Shown: positions 1-7,879 of the stretch, one piece after another
Position numbering within the stretch: position 1 is the stretch's first letter
Layout: the number at the start of each line of letters is the position of its first letter
Position numbers and translations under genes: made by a program
Notes under the pieces: model-generated
The model's database searches: none
What the model was told of the DNA's origin: nothing
The model's input: the letters and a program-made list of their open reading frames with translations, nothing else
Assembly (NCBI GenBank): GCA_024281095.1
Contig: JAMXLJ010000169.1
Location: 1 to 41,908, forward strand
Direction: 5' to 3'
Length of the DNA: 41,908 bases
From: Acidimicrobiia bacterium
GTDB taxonomy: Bacteria > Actinomycetota > Acidimicrobiia > IMCC26256 > JAMXLJ01

Positions 1-2756
1 CTCTGGCCGGAGCTGATCGTCGGCGGGTTGAACGACGCGGTGGCGCCGGAAGGCAGGCCGGTGGCGCCGAGCGTGATCGACTGCGCGGCACCGCTCGTGA
101 GCGTGGTGCTGATGGTGCTGGTGCCGCTCTGGCCCGCGGTCACGGTGACCGTCGTCGGGTTCGCGCTGATCGAGAAGTCGTCGGTGGGCGGAGGCGGTGG
201 GGGAGGCGGCGCAGTCGCCGCTTTGAACGTCGCGATCCCGGCAGCCCAGTACATCGACGAGCCGAAGCTCGCGGTGAACGTCTGCCCAGCCGACGACGTG
301 AGCGCCCGGTAGCCCGCGACCACGGTGGCGGTGTTGGACCCGCTCGTCGTCTGCTGTGCGAGGGCGGTGAAGCCCGCCGCGGTAACCGTCATCGCCTGCG
401 TGCTCGCGTGCCCCGCCGCGAAGCCGACCGCGAGGTCGTTGGCCGCGGTCGGTGTGACGGGGCCCGCGCTCGCAGTCGTGCCCTTGTTCGCGGCTCCGCC
501 GGCCACGTCGAGCACGTTCGTGGCGGCGACGCCCGAGAACTCCTGGGCCGACAACGCGACGGCCGCCGCGCCCGTTGTCACCGTCACGCTGGTAACCGGT
601 GCCGCGTTCGCGGCGTACCACATCTCACCGTCGGAGTTCGCGCCCGACACCGCGAAGGCTCCCACCTTCGTCCAGGTGTTCTTCCCGTCGGAGACGGCGG
701 TGATGGGCTTCGTGACGCCGGTGTAGACCGAGGCCGACAGGACGAGCAGGTCGCCTGCGGTGGTCGGCGCGGGGAACGCGACGGTCGTCGTCGACGAGCC
801 GGCCGACTGCACCAGCGCGGGTGTGACGGCGATCTGGGCCGGCGTCGTGACACTCGCGGGGCCGCCCGGAGGCGACAGGTTTCCCGCGCCGTCGCGGGCG
901 ACAACGGCGTACTGGTACGTCGTCGAGGGCGACGCGGTCGTGTCCGAGAACGTCGTGGTGCCGGCGCCCACGGATCCCACGGGTGAGCCGTTACGCGCGA
1001 TGTCGTAACCCGTGACGCCCGTGTCGTCGGACGACGCCGTCCACGAGACGTTCACCTGGGTGCCCGAGACGGCCGTCGCGGTGACGGGCGACGGCGTGGA
1101 CGGCGGGCTCGTGTCGATGGTCCACGTCGACGACACCGGAGCCGGGTTGGGCCCACTCGAGGCACTCGTCGTCACCGTGAACGTATGCGAGCCGGCGGTC
1201 AGACCGGTGTAGGCCACGCCGCTCGCGCAGGGGGAAGCGGAACTGGCGTCGAGCTTGCACGTGAACGATGCGCCGGGGGCGGTGCTGTGGAATGTGAAGG
1301 TGGCGGTGGTTGCGTTCGTGAGCGAGGCGGGTCCGCTGTCGATCGTCGTGACGTTCGCCGCGCTTGTCGTGTAGGTCTGCACGTCGAAGGTGCGGCCGGT
1401 CGAGTCGGTGGGTGTCACGGTGACGGTGTTGCCGCTCACCGTCACGAGCAGGAAGTGGAACACCTGGGCACTCGACGTGGGTGTGGGCGCTCGGCACGAG
1501 CGACCACTTGCGATCGCGTACGCGTCGAATGAGCTGCATCCGATCGATCCGAGCGCGTCACCACCGCCGCCGGTGATGTAGCTCACCATCGGCGACCCGG
1601 CGATCTGCGGGTAGTTGCGCTCGTAGTGGTGCGCGTGCCCGTTGAACACGATGTTCACGTTGTTCTGCGCGAGCAGGCCTTCGAGTCCGTTGGCGCCCTG
1701 CAGGTACGTGTCGGACGACTGCGTGGGGCTGTCGCTGTAGAGCGGGTAGTGGAAGAACGCGAACTTGAACGGTGTGTTCGCGTGCGCGGCAAGGTCGGTC
1801 TTGAGCCATTGCAGCTCGGTGCCGCATGCGGGGCAGCCGGGGACGGGGCCGTTCCAGTGCGCGTAGAAGTCGCCGGCGTACGCGCCCTGGCTGTCGGCCC
1901 ACGCCGCCTCGAGCACGTAGTAGCGCGCCGGGCCCCAGTCGAACGCGTACCAGGCGCTACCGTACGTGTGGTTGCTCGCCATCGGCGGGATGCAGCAGTA
2001 GGTGTCCTGCTGCAACCGGCCACCCGACGCGGCGGTGACGCCGGTCTCGGGGAAGTTCTGCAGATACGGCAGGTTCGTGGTGAAGCCGTGGTTGCCCTGG
2101 GCCGGGTAGACCGGCCGGGTGGCGCCGACGCTCGGCCAGTAACTCGGGCCGAAGACGTTGCCGCCGAGCAGGTCGCCGTAGTCGGTCTGCGTCCCCGAGT
2201 TGTACGCGTTGTCGCCGACCGTCACGACGAACTTCGCGGGGCTCTTCGCGATCTGCGAGAGAACATTGGCCTCGTCGGTGGTGCCCGCGCCCCAGTCGCC
2301 GACCACCGCGAACGAGTACGGCGTGGCGTCGCTCGGTGCGGCGGCGGTGCTGAACGACGGCGACGGGTCGGTACCCAACAGGTCGATGCCGTTCTGCACG
2401 ATGCGATAGCAGTAGCTCGTGCTGGCGCTGAGGCCCGTGAGCTGTGCGCGGAACTGCTGATCGCTGTGCGTGCCGACCGTGACGGCGAAGCCGGTGGCGG
2501 TCACCGACGACGTGGCACACGTCCCGCCCGCGGCCCCGAACGTGACCACCGGCGCCGGCGACGCGGTGCCGGTCGCGAAGTTCACGACCGCGCTGCTCGC
2601 CGTCGCGTCCGTCAGATACGGGTACCGCAGGAGGTGCGCGCTCGGCGCGGCGAGCGCCGACGGCGCGATCCCGCCCAGCAGCAATGTCACGACTGATACC
2701 GCCGAGAACCACGCCATGGCGGCTCGGCGGCGATGCGGGAACCTGCCTGTCCTCAC
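1..2756 (-). CDS. Secreted purple-acid-phosphatase-like metallophosphoesterase with Ig/FN3 tail (C-terminus cut by window edge)
   Basis: The frame is open from a GTG at 2756 to the window edge, so the C-terminus is missing. A GAGGGG Shine-Dalgarno lies 8 bases upstream. Residues 1-36 are a signal peptide (basic RTGRFPHRRR, hydrophobic core, ALA cleavage site), so the protein is exported. An FN3-like phosphatase N-domain spans about 40-140. The dinuclear-metal domain follows with GDWG (153), GDNAY (181), GNHG (221), FFHYP and GHAHHYER (about 350), which is the purple acid phosphatase motif order. After it come an Ig-like domain, an FN3 domain, a further beta-rich module, a poly-Pro linker (about 180-215 in the DNA) and the start of another Ig-like repeat. 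The likely role is extracellular phosphate-ester hydrolysis; the substrate is unknown. ATG 2717 is an alternative start, but it would lose the basic n-region. It is divergent from the penicillin-acylase gene. Confidence 0.85.
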   Translation of the reverse strand, partial: MRTGRFPHRRRAAMAWFSAVSVVTLLLGGIAPSALAAPSAHLLRYPYLTDATASSAVVNFATGTASPAPVVTFGAAGGTCATSSVTATGFAVTVGTHSDQQFRAQLTGLSASTSYCYRIVQNGIDLLGTDPSPSFSTAAAPSDATPYSFAVVGDWGAGTTDEANVLSQIAKSPAKFVVTVGDNAYNSGTQTDYGDLLGGNVFGPSYWPSVGATRPVYPAQGNHGFTTNLPYLQNFPETGVTAASGGRLQQDTYCCIPPMASNHTYGSAWYAFDWGPARYYVLEAAWADSQGAYAGDFYAHWNGPVPGCPACGTELQWLKTDLAAHANTPFKFAFFHYPLYSDSPTQSSDTYLQGANGLEGLLAQNNVNIVFNGHAHHYERNYPQIAGSPMVSYITGGGGDALGSIGCSSFDAYAIASGRSCRAPTPTSSAQVFHFLLVTVSGNTVTVTPTDSTGRTFDVQTYTTSAANVTTIDSGPASLTNATTATFTFHSTAPGASFTCKLDASSASPCASGVAYTGLTAGSHTFTVTTSASSGPNPAPVSSTWTIDTSPPSTPSPVTATAVSGTQVNVSWTASSDDTGVTGYDIARNGSPVGSVGAGTTTFSDTTASPSTTYQYAVVARDGAGNLSPPGGPASVTTPAQIAVTPALVQSAGSSTTTVAFPAPTTAGDLLVLSASVYTGVTKPITAVSDGKNTWTKVGAFAVSGANSDGEMWYAANAAPVTSVTVTTGAAAVALSAQEFSGVAATNVLDVAGGAANKGTTASAGPVTPTAANDLAVGFAAGHASTQAMTVTAAGFTALAQQTTSGSNTATVVAGYRALTSSAGQTFTASFGSSMYWAAGIATFKAATAPPPPPPPPTDDFSISANPTTVTVTAGQSGTSTISTTLTSGAAQSITLGATGLPSGATASFNPPTISSGQ

Positions 2757-2780
2757 TGCCCCAACCCCTCGAGCTTCCCG

Positions 2781-2810
2781 ATTTGCCTTAATGGAACAAC
2801 CCCGGCAAAT
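2781..2810. promoter_or_regulatory. Inverted repeat in the AT-rich divergent spacer
   Basis: ATTTGCC (2781-2787) and GGCAAAT (2804-2810) form a perfect 7-base inverted repeat with a 16-base spacer. It sits in the only AT-rich part of the 180-base region between the two divergent secreted-hydrolase genes. A second, perfect 10-base palindrome TGACGCGTCA lies at 2864-2873. Either could be an operator for the divergent promoters. I see no convincing -35/-10 pair, so this is only a candidate. Confidence 0.35.
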
Positions 2811-2936
2811 ACGAAATAGACCATCTCATCCGGCGTGGGCCCTTGGCAACGGACGGGCGCGTTTGACGCGTCAGCGGTTCGGGTGTCGGCTTCGTCGCGC
2901 GGGGGTACGGCTCCGCCGATCCGAGGGGAGGGCGTG

Positions 2937-5417
2937 ATGATGCGTCGGCGTGGAACGGTGATCCTTCTGCTGGCGCTCGTCGGCGCGCTGGCCACTCCGG
3001 CTGCGGGTGGCGCGTGGTCGGGCGATCGGGACCATGGCACCTTCGACGGCGCGCAACAGGCGTTCAACATCCTGCCGTCCGGACAGTACGGCGCAGTTCC
3101 GCCCCCGGCGCCGGCAGCCGACCAGGCGAAGCTCTACGACGGGCTGACCCCGCTGTCGGGCAACGTGACCCCGAACGACTTGCCGCGCTACTTCAAGTCG
3201 GAGGCGCTCGGCGTCGGCACCGATGGGCCGGTCCAGGCCGAGGCGGTGACGCCGCCGGGGGTGCGCATCCTTCGCGACCGGTTCAACGTGCCGCACGTCT
3301 ACGCCGACTCGGGAGACGCACTGACCGTTGCCGCGGGTTGGATCACCGCGGAGGACCGGGGCTTGTTGCTCGAGCAGGCTCGTTACAACTCCCGGGTCGC
3401 CGCGGTCGACGCCCCGGGCGTGCAGGCGTTGTCGTTGATCGCGGGCCTGAAGCAGTTCACCCCGAGCGCACAGACCGAGGCCGAACTGTCGAAGCAGACC
3501 GACGTGCTGATGGCGGCCGGGGCGAAAGGCCGCGCCGTGCTGCACGACATCGATCAGTTCGTCGCCGGCATCAATGCGTACTACGTCCACACCCACAATG
3601 GCGCGAAGCCGTGGACACGGAACGACGTGTACGCGCTCGACGCGCTGAAGGGTCAGTTCGTCGGTGAGGGCGGCGGCGACGAGGCCCGCCGCTCGATGTT
3701 CCTCGACGGCTTGCAGCACGCGCTCGGACCCGAGAAGGGGCTCGCGGTCTTCAACGATCTGCGCGAAGTGAACGATCCCGAGACGCCGGTCAGCGTGCCG
3801 GGCAGCGTCTCGTTCCAGCCCCCGCCCCGCAGCATGGCCGGGAACGTCGTGCTCGACAACGGCAGCTTCGTGCCCGTCGACACGAGCGCAGCCCCGGCCG
3901 CGCCGGCTCCGGAGCCCGTGCACGCCAGCAACGCGCTCCTCGTGTCGGGCAGCCGTTCCGCGAACGGCCATCCACTCATGGTGGCGGGCCCGCAGATCGG
4001 CTACTACTACCCGGGCCTGCTGCTCGAGATGGATCTGCACGCACCCGGCATCGCGGCGCGGGGCTCCACCTCGGCGCCGTTCCCCGGCTACATCCTCATC
4101 GGGCGGGCCTCCGACTACGCGTGGTCACTCACGTCGGCCGGGCTCGACATCGTCGACACCTATGTCGAGACGCTGTGCGGCGGCAGCGACACGAAATACG
4201 TCTTCGACGGTCGCTGTCAGGACATGACGCTCTTCGACGCGGGGACGCTCAACGGCGCGCCGAGCCGGCCGCTGCGCTTCTACCGAACCGTTCACGGGCC
4301 GGTGACCGGGTACGCGACCGTGCACGGGCGGCGGGTCGCGGTCACCCGGAAGCGCTCCAGCTACGGGCGTGACGCGCTCGACTTGTTGCTGTACCGCGAC
4401 CTCACGACCGGTGCGGTCCACAACGTGCACGAGTTCTTCCGTGCCGCGAATCAGTCGCCTCAGACCTTCAACTCGTTCTACGTCGACAGCCGTGACATCG
4501 GCGTGTTCACGAGCGGGCTGGTGCCCATCCGGCCTTCCGACGTCGACGCCGGCCTCCCGATCGACGGACGCGGTGGTCACGAGTGGCGGGGCTTCATCGG
4601 CTTTTCGCGCCATCCCCGCGGGGTGAACCCGCCCGACGGCCAGATCGTCAACTGGAACAACCGCACGATCGCGGGCTACCGGGCCGCCGACGACAACTGG
4701 TCGCTCGGTGCGGAGCAGCGCGTGCAGTTGCTCACCGACAACCTCGGTCGTGGTGGCGGGCAGACGCTCGCGACGCTCACTGCGGCGATGAACAAGGCGG
4801 CGACCCAGGACGTGCGCGTGATGGAGTTCGAGCCCGTCCTCGCCGACCTCCTCCGGACCGGCCCGGCGCCGAACGCGCGCTCCGCGAAGATGCTGCAACT
4901 CCTCGACGCATGGCGCGCCCACGGCGGGAGCCGCCTCGACCGCGACCTCAACGGGACGATCGACGACCCCGGCGCCGCGATCATGGACGCGTTGTGGCCG
5001 AAGCTCGCCGCGGCATGGGCTCAGCCGGTGCTCGGGCCGCTCGCCGCGCAACTCGCGGCCATCGAGTCCCCGTTCAACGCGCCTCCCGGCGGTCAGTACA
5101 GCGGTTGGCACATCTACATGGACAAGGACCTCCGCAGCATCCTCGGCCGCCCGGTGAAGGGCCCGTTCGCGGTGCGGTATTGCGGCAACGGCGAGCTCGC
5201 CGCGTGCCGCGCCTCGTTGTGGGCCGCGTTCGACAGCGCCGGTGCGCAACTCGCCGCCGCGCAAGGATCCGACCCGTCGGCGTGGCGCGCCGACGCGACG
5301 CGCGAGCGGATCACGTTCGTGCCGGGGCTCCTGTCGTACACCATGCGCTACACGAACCGGCCGAGCGGCATCCAGCAGCTCATCACGTTCGACCGGCACC
5401 GCCGGCCCGACGAATAA
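2937..5417 (+). CDS. Secreted penicillin-acylase-family (S45) N-terminal nucleophile amidase
   Basis: The protein is 826 aa from ATG 2937, which follows a strong GAGGGGAGGG site. The open frame extends up to 2835 but only this start gives a clean signal peptide (MMRRR, hydrophobic core, ATPAAGGA). S45 enzymes are made as one chain and self-cleaved; the new N-terminal Ser of the beta chain is both nucleophile and base. The best candidate is Ser331 in HASNALLVSG, preceded by a Pro/Ala-rich linker as expected at the processing site. The following stretch (PGYILIGRASDYAWSLT, then DIVDTYVE) matches the beta-chain core. Family members hydrolyse amides: beta-lactam side chains, acyl-homoserine lactones or lipid amides. 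The natural substrate here cannot be told from sequence. The length fits the family. A hairpin at 5433-5479 follows. Confidence 0.85.
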   Translation: MMRRRGTVILLLALVGALATPAAGGAWSGDRDHGTFDGAQQAFNILPSGQYGAVPPPAPAADQAKLYDGLTPLSGNVTPNDLPRYFKSEALGVGTDGPVQAEAVTPPGVRILRDRFNVPHVYADSGDALTVAAGWITAEDRGLLLEQARYNSRVAAVDAPGVQALSLIAGLKQFTPSAQTEAELSKQTDVLMAAGAKGRAVLHDIDQFVAGINAYYVHTHNGAKPWTRNDVYALDALKGQFVGEGGGDEARRSMFLDGLQHALGPEKGLAVFNDLREVNDPETPVSVPGSVSFQPPPRSMAGNVVLDNGSFVPVDTSAAPAAPAPEPVHASNALLVSGSRSANGHPLMVAGPQIGYYYPGLLLEMDLHAPGIAARGSTSAPFPGYILIGRASDYAWSLTSAGLDIVDTYVETLCGGSDTKYVFDGRCQDMTLFDAGTLNGAPSRPLRFYRTVHGPVTGYATVHGRRVAVTRKRSSYGRDALDLLLYRDLTTGAVHNVHEFFRAANQSPQTFNSFYVDSRDIGVFTSGLVPIRPSDVDAGLPIDGRGGHEWRGFIGFSRHPRGVNPPDGQIVNWNNRTIAGYRAADDNWSLGAEQRVQLLTDNLGRGGGQTLATLTAAMNKAATQDVRVMEFEPVLADLLRTGPAPNARSAKMLQLLDAWRAHGGSRLDRDLNGTIDDPGAAIMDALWPKLAAAWAQPVLGPLAAQLAAIESPFNAPPGGQYSGWHIYMDKDLRSILGRPVKGPFAVRYCGNGELAACRASLWAAFDSAGAQLAAAQGSDPSAWRADATRERITFVPGLLSYTMRYTNRPSGIQQLITFDRHRRPDE

Positions 5418-5432
5418 CCCCGCGGCGACGCA

Positions 5433-5479
5433 CAGTTGGGACGATTTCGTGGCCATATCCTTGAAAATCGTCCCAACTG
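5433..5479. terminator. 15-bp perfect stem hairpin between convergent genes; copy 1 of a repeat family
   Basis: CAGTTGGGACGATTT (5433-5447) pairs perfectly with AAATCGTCCCAACTG (5465-5479) around a 17-base loop. It lies in the 96-base gap between the ends of the acylase and MDR genes, so it probably acts as a bidirectional terminator. The CAGTTGGGAC arm recurs in the hairpin at 13520-13569, which suggests a dispersed element rather than a chance terminator. There is no U-tract. Confidence 0.6.
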
Positions 5480-5513
5480 ATGCGAGGCGCGGTGCGCAGC
5501 GCGGTCAGGGGAC

Positions 5514-6476
5514 TCAGGGGATGAGGACGACCCGACCGACCGCGCGGCGGCTCTCGACGTACGCGTGGGCGTCCGCGGCCTCGGCGAGCGGGAAGGTGCG
5601 ATCGACGAGGACACGCAGCGCGCCGGACGCGACGTCGTCGATGAGGCGGGCGATCATCGCCTGTGCCCGCGGCGTCGCGATCTCCGCGCCGAGAAAGACG
5701 CCCGTGAGCGACTGGTTGCCCATCGCCAGCAGCGAGACGTCGAGCGGCTGACGGTCGCGCCCGGCGTTTCCCACGCTGATCGCCCGGCCGCGATACGCAA
5801 GGCTGCGCACACTTCCTGCAAGCACAGGACCGCCCACCGAGTCGACGGCGAGATCGACGCCGCGCCCGCCCGTGACGTCGCGCACCGCGTCGACCCAGTC
5901 GGGCTGCGAGTAGTTGATGCCGTGATCGAGGCCGAACTCGCGCAGTCGCTCGAGGCGGCCATCACTCGATGCGGTGGCGATCACCGTGGCTCCGGCGCGC
6001 GACGCCAGCTGGATCGCAGCGACGCCCACGCCGCTCGCGCCGGCCTGGATCAACACGGTCTCGCCTGCTTGCAGATGGCCGAACTCGAACAGGCAGTCGT
6101 CGGCGGTGCCGAACGCGACCGGCACGCACGCCAGCGCGATCACGTCCGCGCCCTGGGGCAGGGGCCACGTCAGCATCGCGGGTACGGCCACGAGTTCCGC
6201 GTGGGATCCCCAGAACATCGTCGCAACGACACGCTGGCCCACCGCGCGGTCGGACACGTCGCGACCCACCTCGACGACCTCACCTGCGCACTGGTACCCG
6301 ACCACGTGCGGCACCGCCGGCATCTCGCCGCCGGCACGGTTCAGCGTGTCGCCACCTTCGATGCTGATCGCCTCGACCCGCACCAAGACGTCGCCCGGGC
6401 CGCAGACGGGGTCGGGTACGTCCTCGTACCGCAGTACGTCCGGCTCGCCCGTCTCGTAGTACACCGCCGCCTTCAT
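5514..6476 (-). CDS. Zinc-independent MDR oxidoreductase, NADPH:quinone reductase type
   Basis: This 320-aa protein has the medium-chain dehydrogenase/reductase layout. A GroES-like N-domain (MKAAVYYETGEPDVLRYEDVP, with GHE-equivalent VVGYQCAGEV about 58-67) precedes a Rossmann domain with the quinone-reductase signature VLIQAGASGVGVAAIQLA (about 140-157). The structural-zinc Cys cluster and zinc ligands of alcohol dehydrogenases are absent, pointing to the quinone reductase/crotonase-like enoyl reductase branch. It probably reduces quinones or alpha,beta-unsaturated carbonyls with NADPH in the cytosol. A TAGTCT -10 element ends 6 bases before the ATG, so the mRNA is probably leaderless. It is divergent from the PhyH dioxygenase; a link to that pathway is possible but unproven. 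Confidence 0.85.
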   Translation of the reverse strand: MKAAVYYETGEPDVLRYEDVPDPVCGPGDVLVRVEAISIEGGDTLNRAGGEMPAVPHVVGYQCAGEVVEVGRDVSDRAVGQRVVATMFWGSHAELVAVPAMLTWPLPQGADVIALACVPVAFGTADDCLFEFGHLQAGETVLIQAGASGVGVAAIQLASRAGATVIATASSDGRLERLREFGLDHGINYSQPDWVDAVRDVTGGRGVDLAVDSVGGPVLAGSVRSLAYRGRAISVGNAGRDRQPLDVSLLAMGNQSLTGVFLGAEIATPRAQAMIARLIDDVASGALRVLVDRTFPLAEAADAHAYVESRRAVGRVVLIP

Positions 6477-6482
6477 GGCCGC

Positions 6483-6492
6483 AGACTACGGT
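6483..6492. promoter_or_regulatory. Overlapping divergent -10 elements
   Basis: On the minus strand TAGTCT (6488-6483) lies 6 bases before the MDR start codon, the leaderless spacing. On the plus strand TACGGT (6487-6492) overlaps it by two base pairs and could start a short leader (about 35 bases) for the dioxygenase gene at 6532. RNA polymerase could not occupy both at once, so expression of the two genes may be mutually exclusive. Confidence 0.45.
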
Positions 6493-6531
6493 TCGCGCGC
6501 AGGACGTGCACCGGCCCCGAGGCAGACACGC

Positions 6532-7335
6532 ATGGCGCACCACGCGACGCCGACCACCCGAACGGCGTCCATGTTCCACACGGCTGACGACGCCGCGGTC
6601 GCGTTCTACCGCGAGCGAGGCTGGGTCTTGGTGGACACGCTGAACCGCCCCCAGACGGAGGAGCTCCGGCGCTGGGTCGACGAGATCGCCCGGTGGCCTG
6701 ACGGTGAAGGCGAGTGGCTGCATTACCGGGAGATGACCGAGGCGGGCCCGAAGCTCTGCCGCACCGAGAACTTCGTGCCGTTCCACTCCGGTATGCGCGC
6801 GCTGCTGACTGGCGGCGTGATGGCGGACGTGGCAGGGCGGCTGCTCGGCGAGCCGGCGGTGCTCTACAAGGAGAAGGTCAACTACAAGCTCGCGGGCGGC
6901 GCGGGCTATGCAGCACACCAGGACGCGCCGGCCTACCCGTCGGTGCAGGTCCACGCGTCGTGCATGCTCGCGGTCGACGACGTGACGCCCGCGAACGGCT
7001 GTCTCGAAGTGGTCTCGTGCATGCACCATGCGCTGCTGCCGCTCGACGGGCGCGGTTGCATCCCCGCGGACGTCGTCGAGTCGATGTCATGGGAGGCCGT
7101 CGCGGTGCCGGCCGGGGCGACGCTGTGGTTCCACTCCCGCACGCCGCACCGCAGCGGCCCGAACCTGTCATCCCACGACCGTCGCGCGGTCTACCCGACG
7201 TACAACGCGCGCTCGGAAGGTGATCTGCGAGCCGCGTACTACCACCGCAAGCTTGACGAGTTCGCCGGCACCGACGCGCCACACGATCGTGTGCGCGTGT
7301 CGTTGATCGGCGATTTCGAGGGCCGGCCCGTCTGA
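6532..7335 (+). CDS. PhyH-family Fe(II)/2-oxoglutarate dioxygenase, PhnY/TmpA-like
   Basis: The predicted protein is 267 aa from ATG 6532; 6475 is open but overlaps the divergent gene, and ATG 6571 is the other option. It is a double-stranded beta-helix dioxygenase: the iron triad is His129-x-Asp131 (AAHQDAPAY) and distal His206 (TPHRSGPN), with Arg residues just after for 2-oxoglutarate. The stretches LCRTENFVPFH, YKEKVNYKL and the HQDAPAY box resemble the PhnY/TmpA subgroup, which hydroxylates the alpha carbon of 2-aminoethylphosphonate or its N-trimethyl form. That assignment is from remembered family motifs. Its partner would be the convergent HD protein, whose stop codon is one base away. 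Other PhyH proteins act on phytanoyl-CoA or secondary metabolites, so substrate is inferred from context. Confidence 0.8.
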   Translation: MAHHATPTTRTASMFHTADDAAVAFYRERGWVLVDTLNRPQTEELRRWVDEIARWPDGEGEWLHYREMTEAGPKLCRTENFVPFHSGMRALLTGGVMADVAGRLLGEPAVLYKEKVNYKLAGGAGYAAHQDAPAYPSVQVHASCMLAVDDVTPANGCLEVVSCMHHALLPLDGRGCIPADVVESMSWEAVAVPAGATLWFHSRTPHRSGPNLSSHDRRAVYPTYNARSEGDLRAAYYHRKLDEFAGTDAPHDRVRVSLIGDFEGRPV

Positions 7336-7336
7336 C

Positions 7337-7879
7337 CTACTTGCGCGCGCGCAGCGCGTGCAGCGCGCGCAGCCCGGGGATCCACGCGTCGATGCCGGGC
7401 ACGTCCCGGCCAGGTGTCTTCGCGCGGTCGTCGGCGCGACGCAGCTCGACCGCGTCGCGCCAGTGTGGCGACCGGGTCCATGCTGCCATCTCGTGGTCGG
7501 TGAAGGGGCCCCCTTGGAGACCGAGCGTCCGGATGCTGTCGCCCGACAGCTGGGCGCGGTATTCGGGATCCGTCGTGACGAGATACCGCTTCGCCGGCAC
7601 GTGACCTTCCACGAGCGCGCCAACGCGTGAGCCGAGCAACGGCTCGAGCAGTCGCGCACCGACGACGCCGTGCACGTCATCGGCCCCGAAGCGGTGCCCA
7701 ATGTCGTGGACCAGCCCGGCGAGTTGCAGCTGCTCGTCGTGCGGCACCGCGAGACGCAGCTCGAACGCGCACTGGAGGCCGTGGTCGAGGTGGCTGAAGG
7801 CGAGCCCTTCCTCGGACGGCACGTCCGCCGTGGCGACGAGGAAGTCGACGAGGTCGTCGACACTCGCGAGCTCGGTCAT
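7337..7879 (-). CDS. HD-domain mixed-valent diiron oxygenase, PhnZ/TmpB-like
   Basis: The protein is 180 aa; its ATG at 7879 overlaps the upstream gene's TGA (ATGA), so translation is probably coupled. Candidate metal ligands are His33 (LDHGLQ), His58-Asp59 (LVHDIGH), His62 or His70, His93 (EGHVPAKRYL) and Asp150/151 (RADDRAK). Lys97, four residues after His93, matches the spacing of the phosphonate-binding Lys in PhnZ. The motif LQGGPF (121-126) is typical of the phosphonate-operon HDIG group, where the enzyme oxidatively cleaves the C-P bond of an alpha-hydroxyphosphonate to give a carboxylate and phosphate. The PhnZ Tyr-x-x-Glu gate appears to be Glu23/Leu26 here, so the substrate may differ. 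A plain HD phosphohydrolase is the alternative. Confidence 0.75.
   Translation of the reverse strand: MTELASVDDLVDFLVATADVPSEEGLAFSHLDHGLQCAFELRLAVPHDEQLQLAGLVHDIGHRFGADDVHGVVGARLLEPLLGSRVGALVEGHVPAKRYLVTTDPEYRAQLSGDSIRTLGLQGGPFTDHEMAAWTRSPHWRDAVELRRADDRAKTPGRDVPGIDAWIPGLRALHALRARK

Noticed and set aside
408-2696. Long plus-strand and alternative minus-strand open frames across the first 2.7 kb
   Set aside because: They encode Arg/Gly/Ala-rich low-complexity products and are shadows of the phosphatase-like gene, whose frame runs off the window and is the only one with family motifs and a signal peptide.
2871-4040. Large minus-strand frames opposite the penicillin-acylase gene
   Set aside because: High-GC antisense frames with His/Arg-rich sequence and no motifs; the plus-strand frame has clear S45 features.
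2937-5417. Reading the penicillin acylase and EstB-type genes as antibiotic-resistance genes
   Set aside because: S45 acylases have broad amide substrates, and the EstB-type proteins lack signal peptides and the usual KTG box; environmental esterase/amidase roles are more likely.
6475-6531. Upstream ATG for the dioxygenase at 6475
   Set aside because: It overlaps the start codon of the divergent MDR gene and adds 19 residues with no resemblance to the family.
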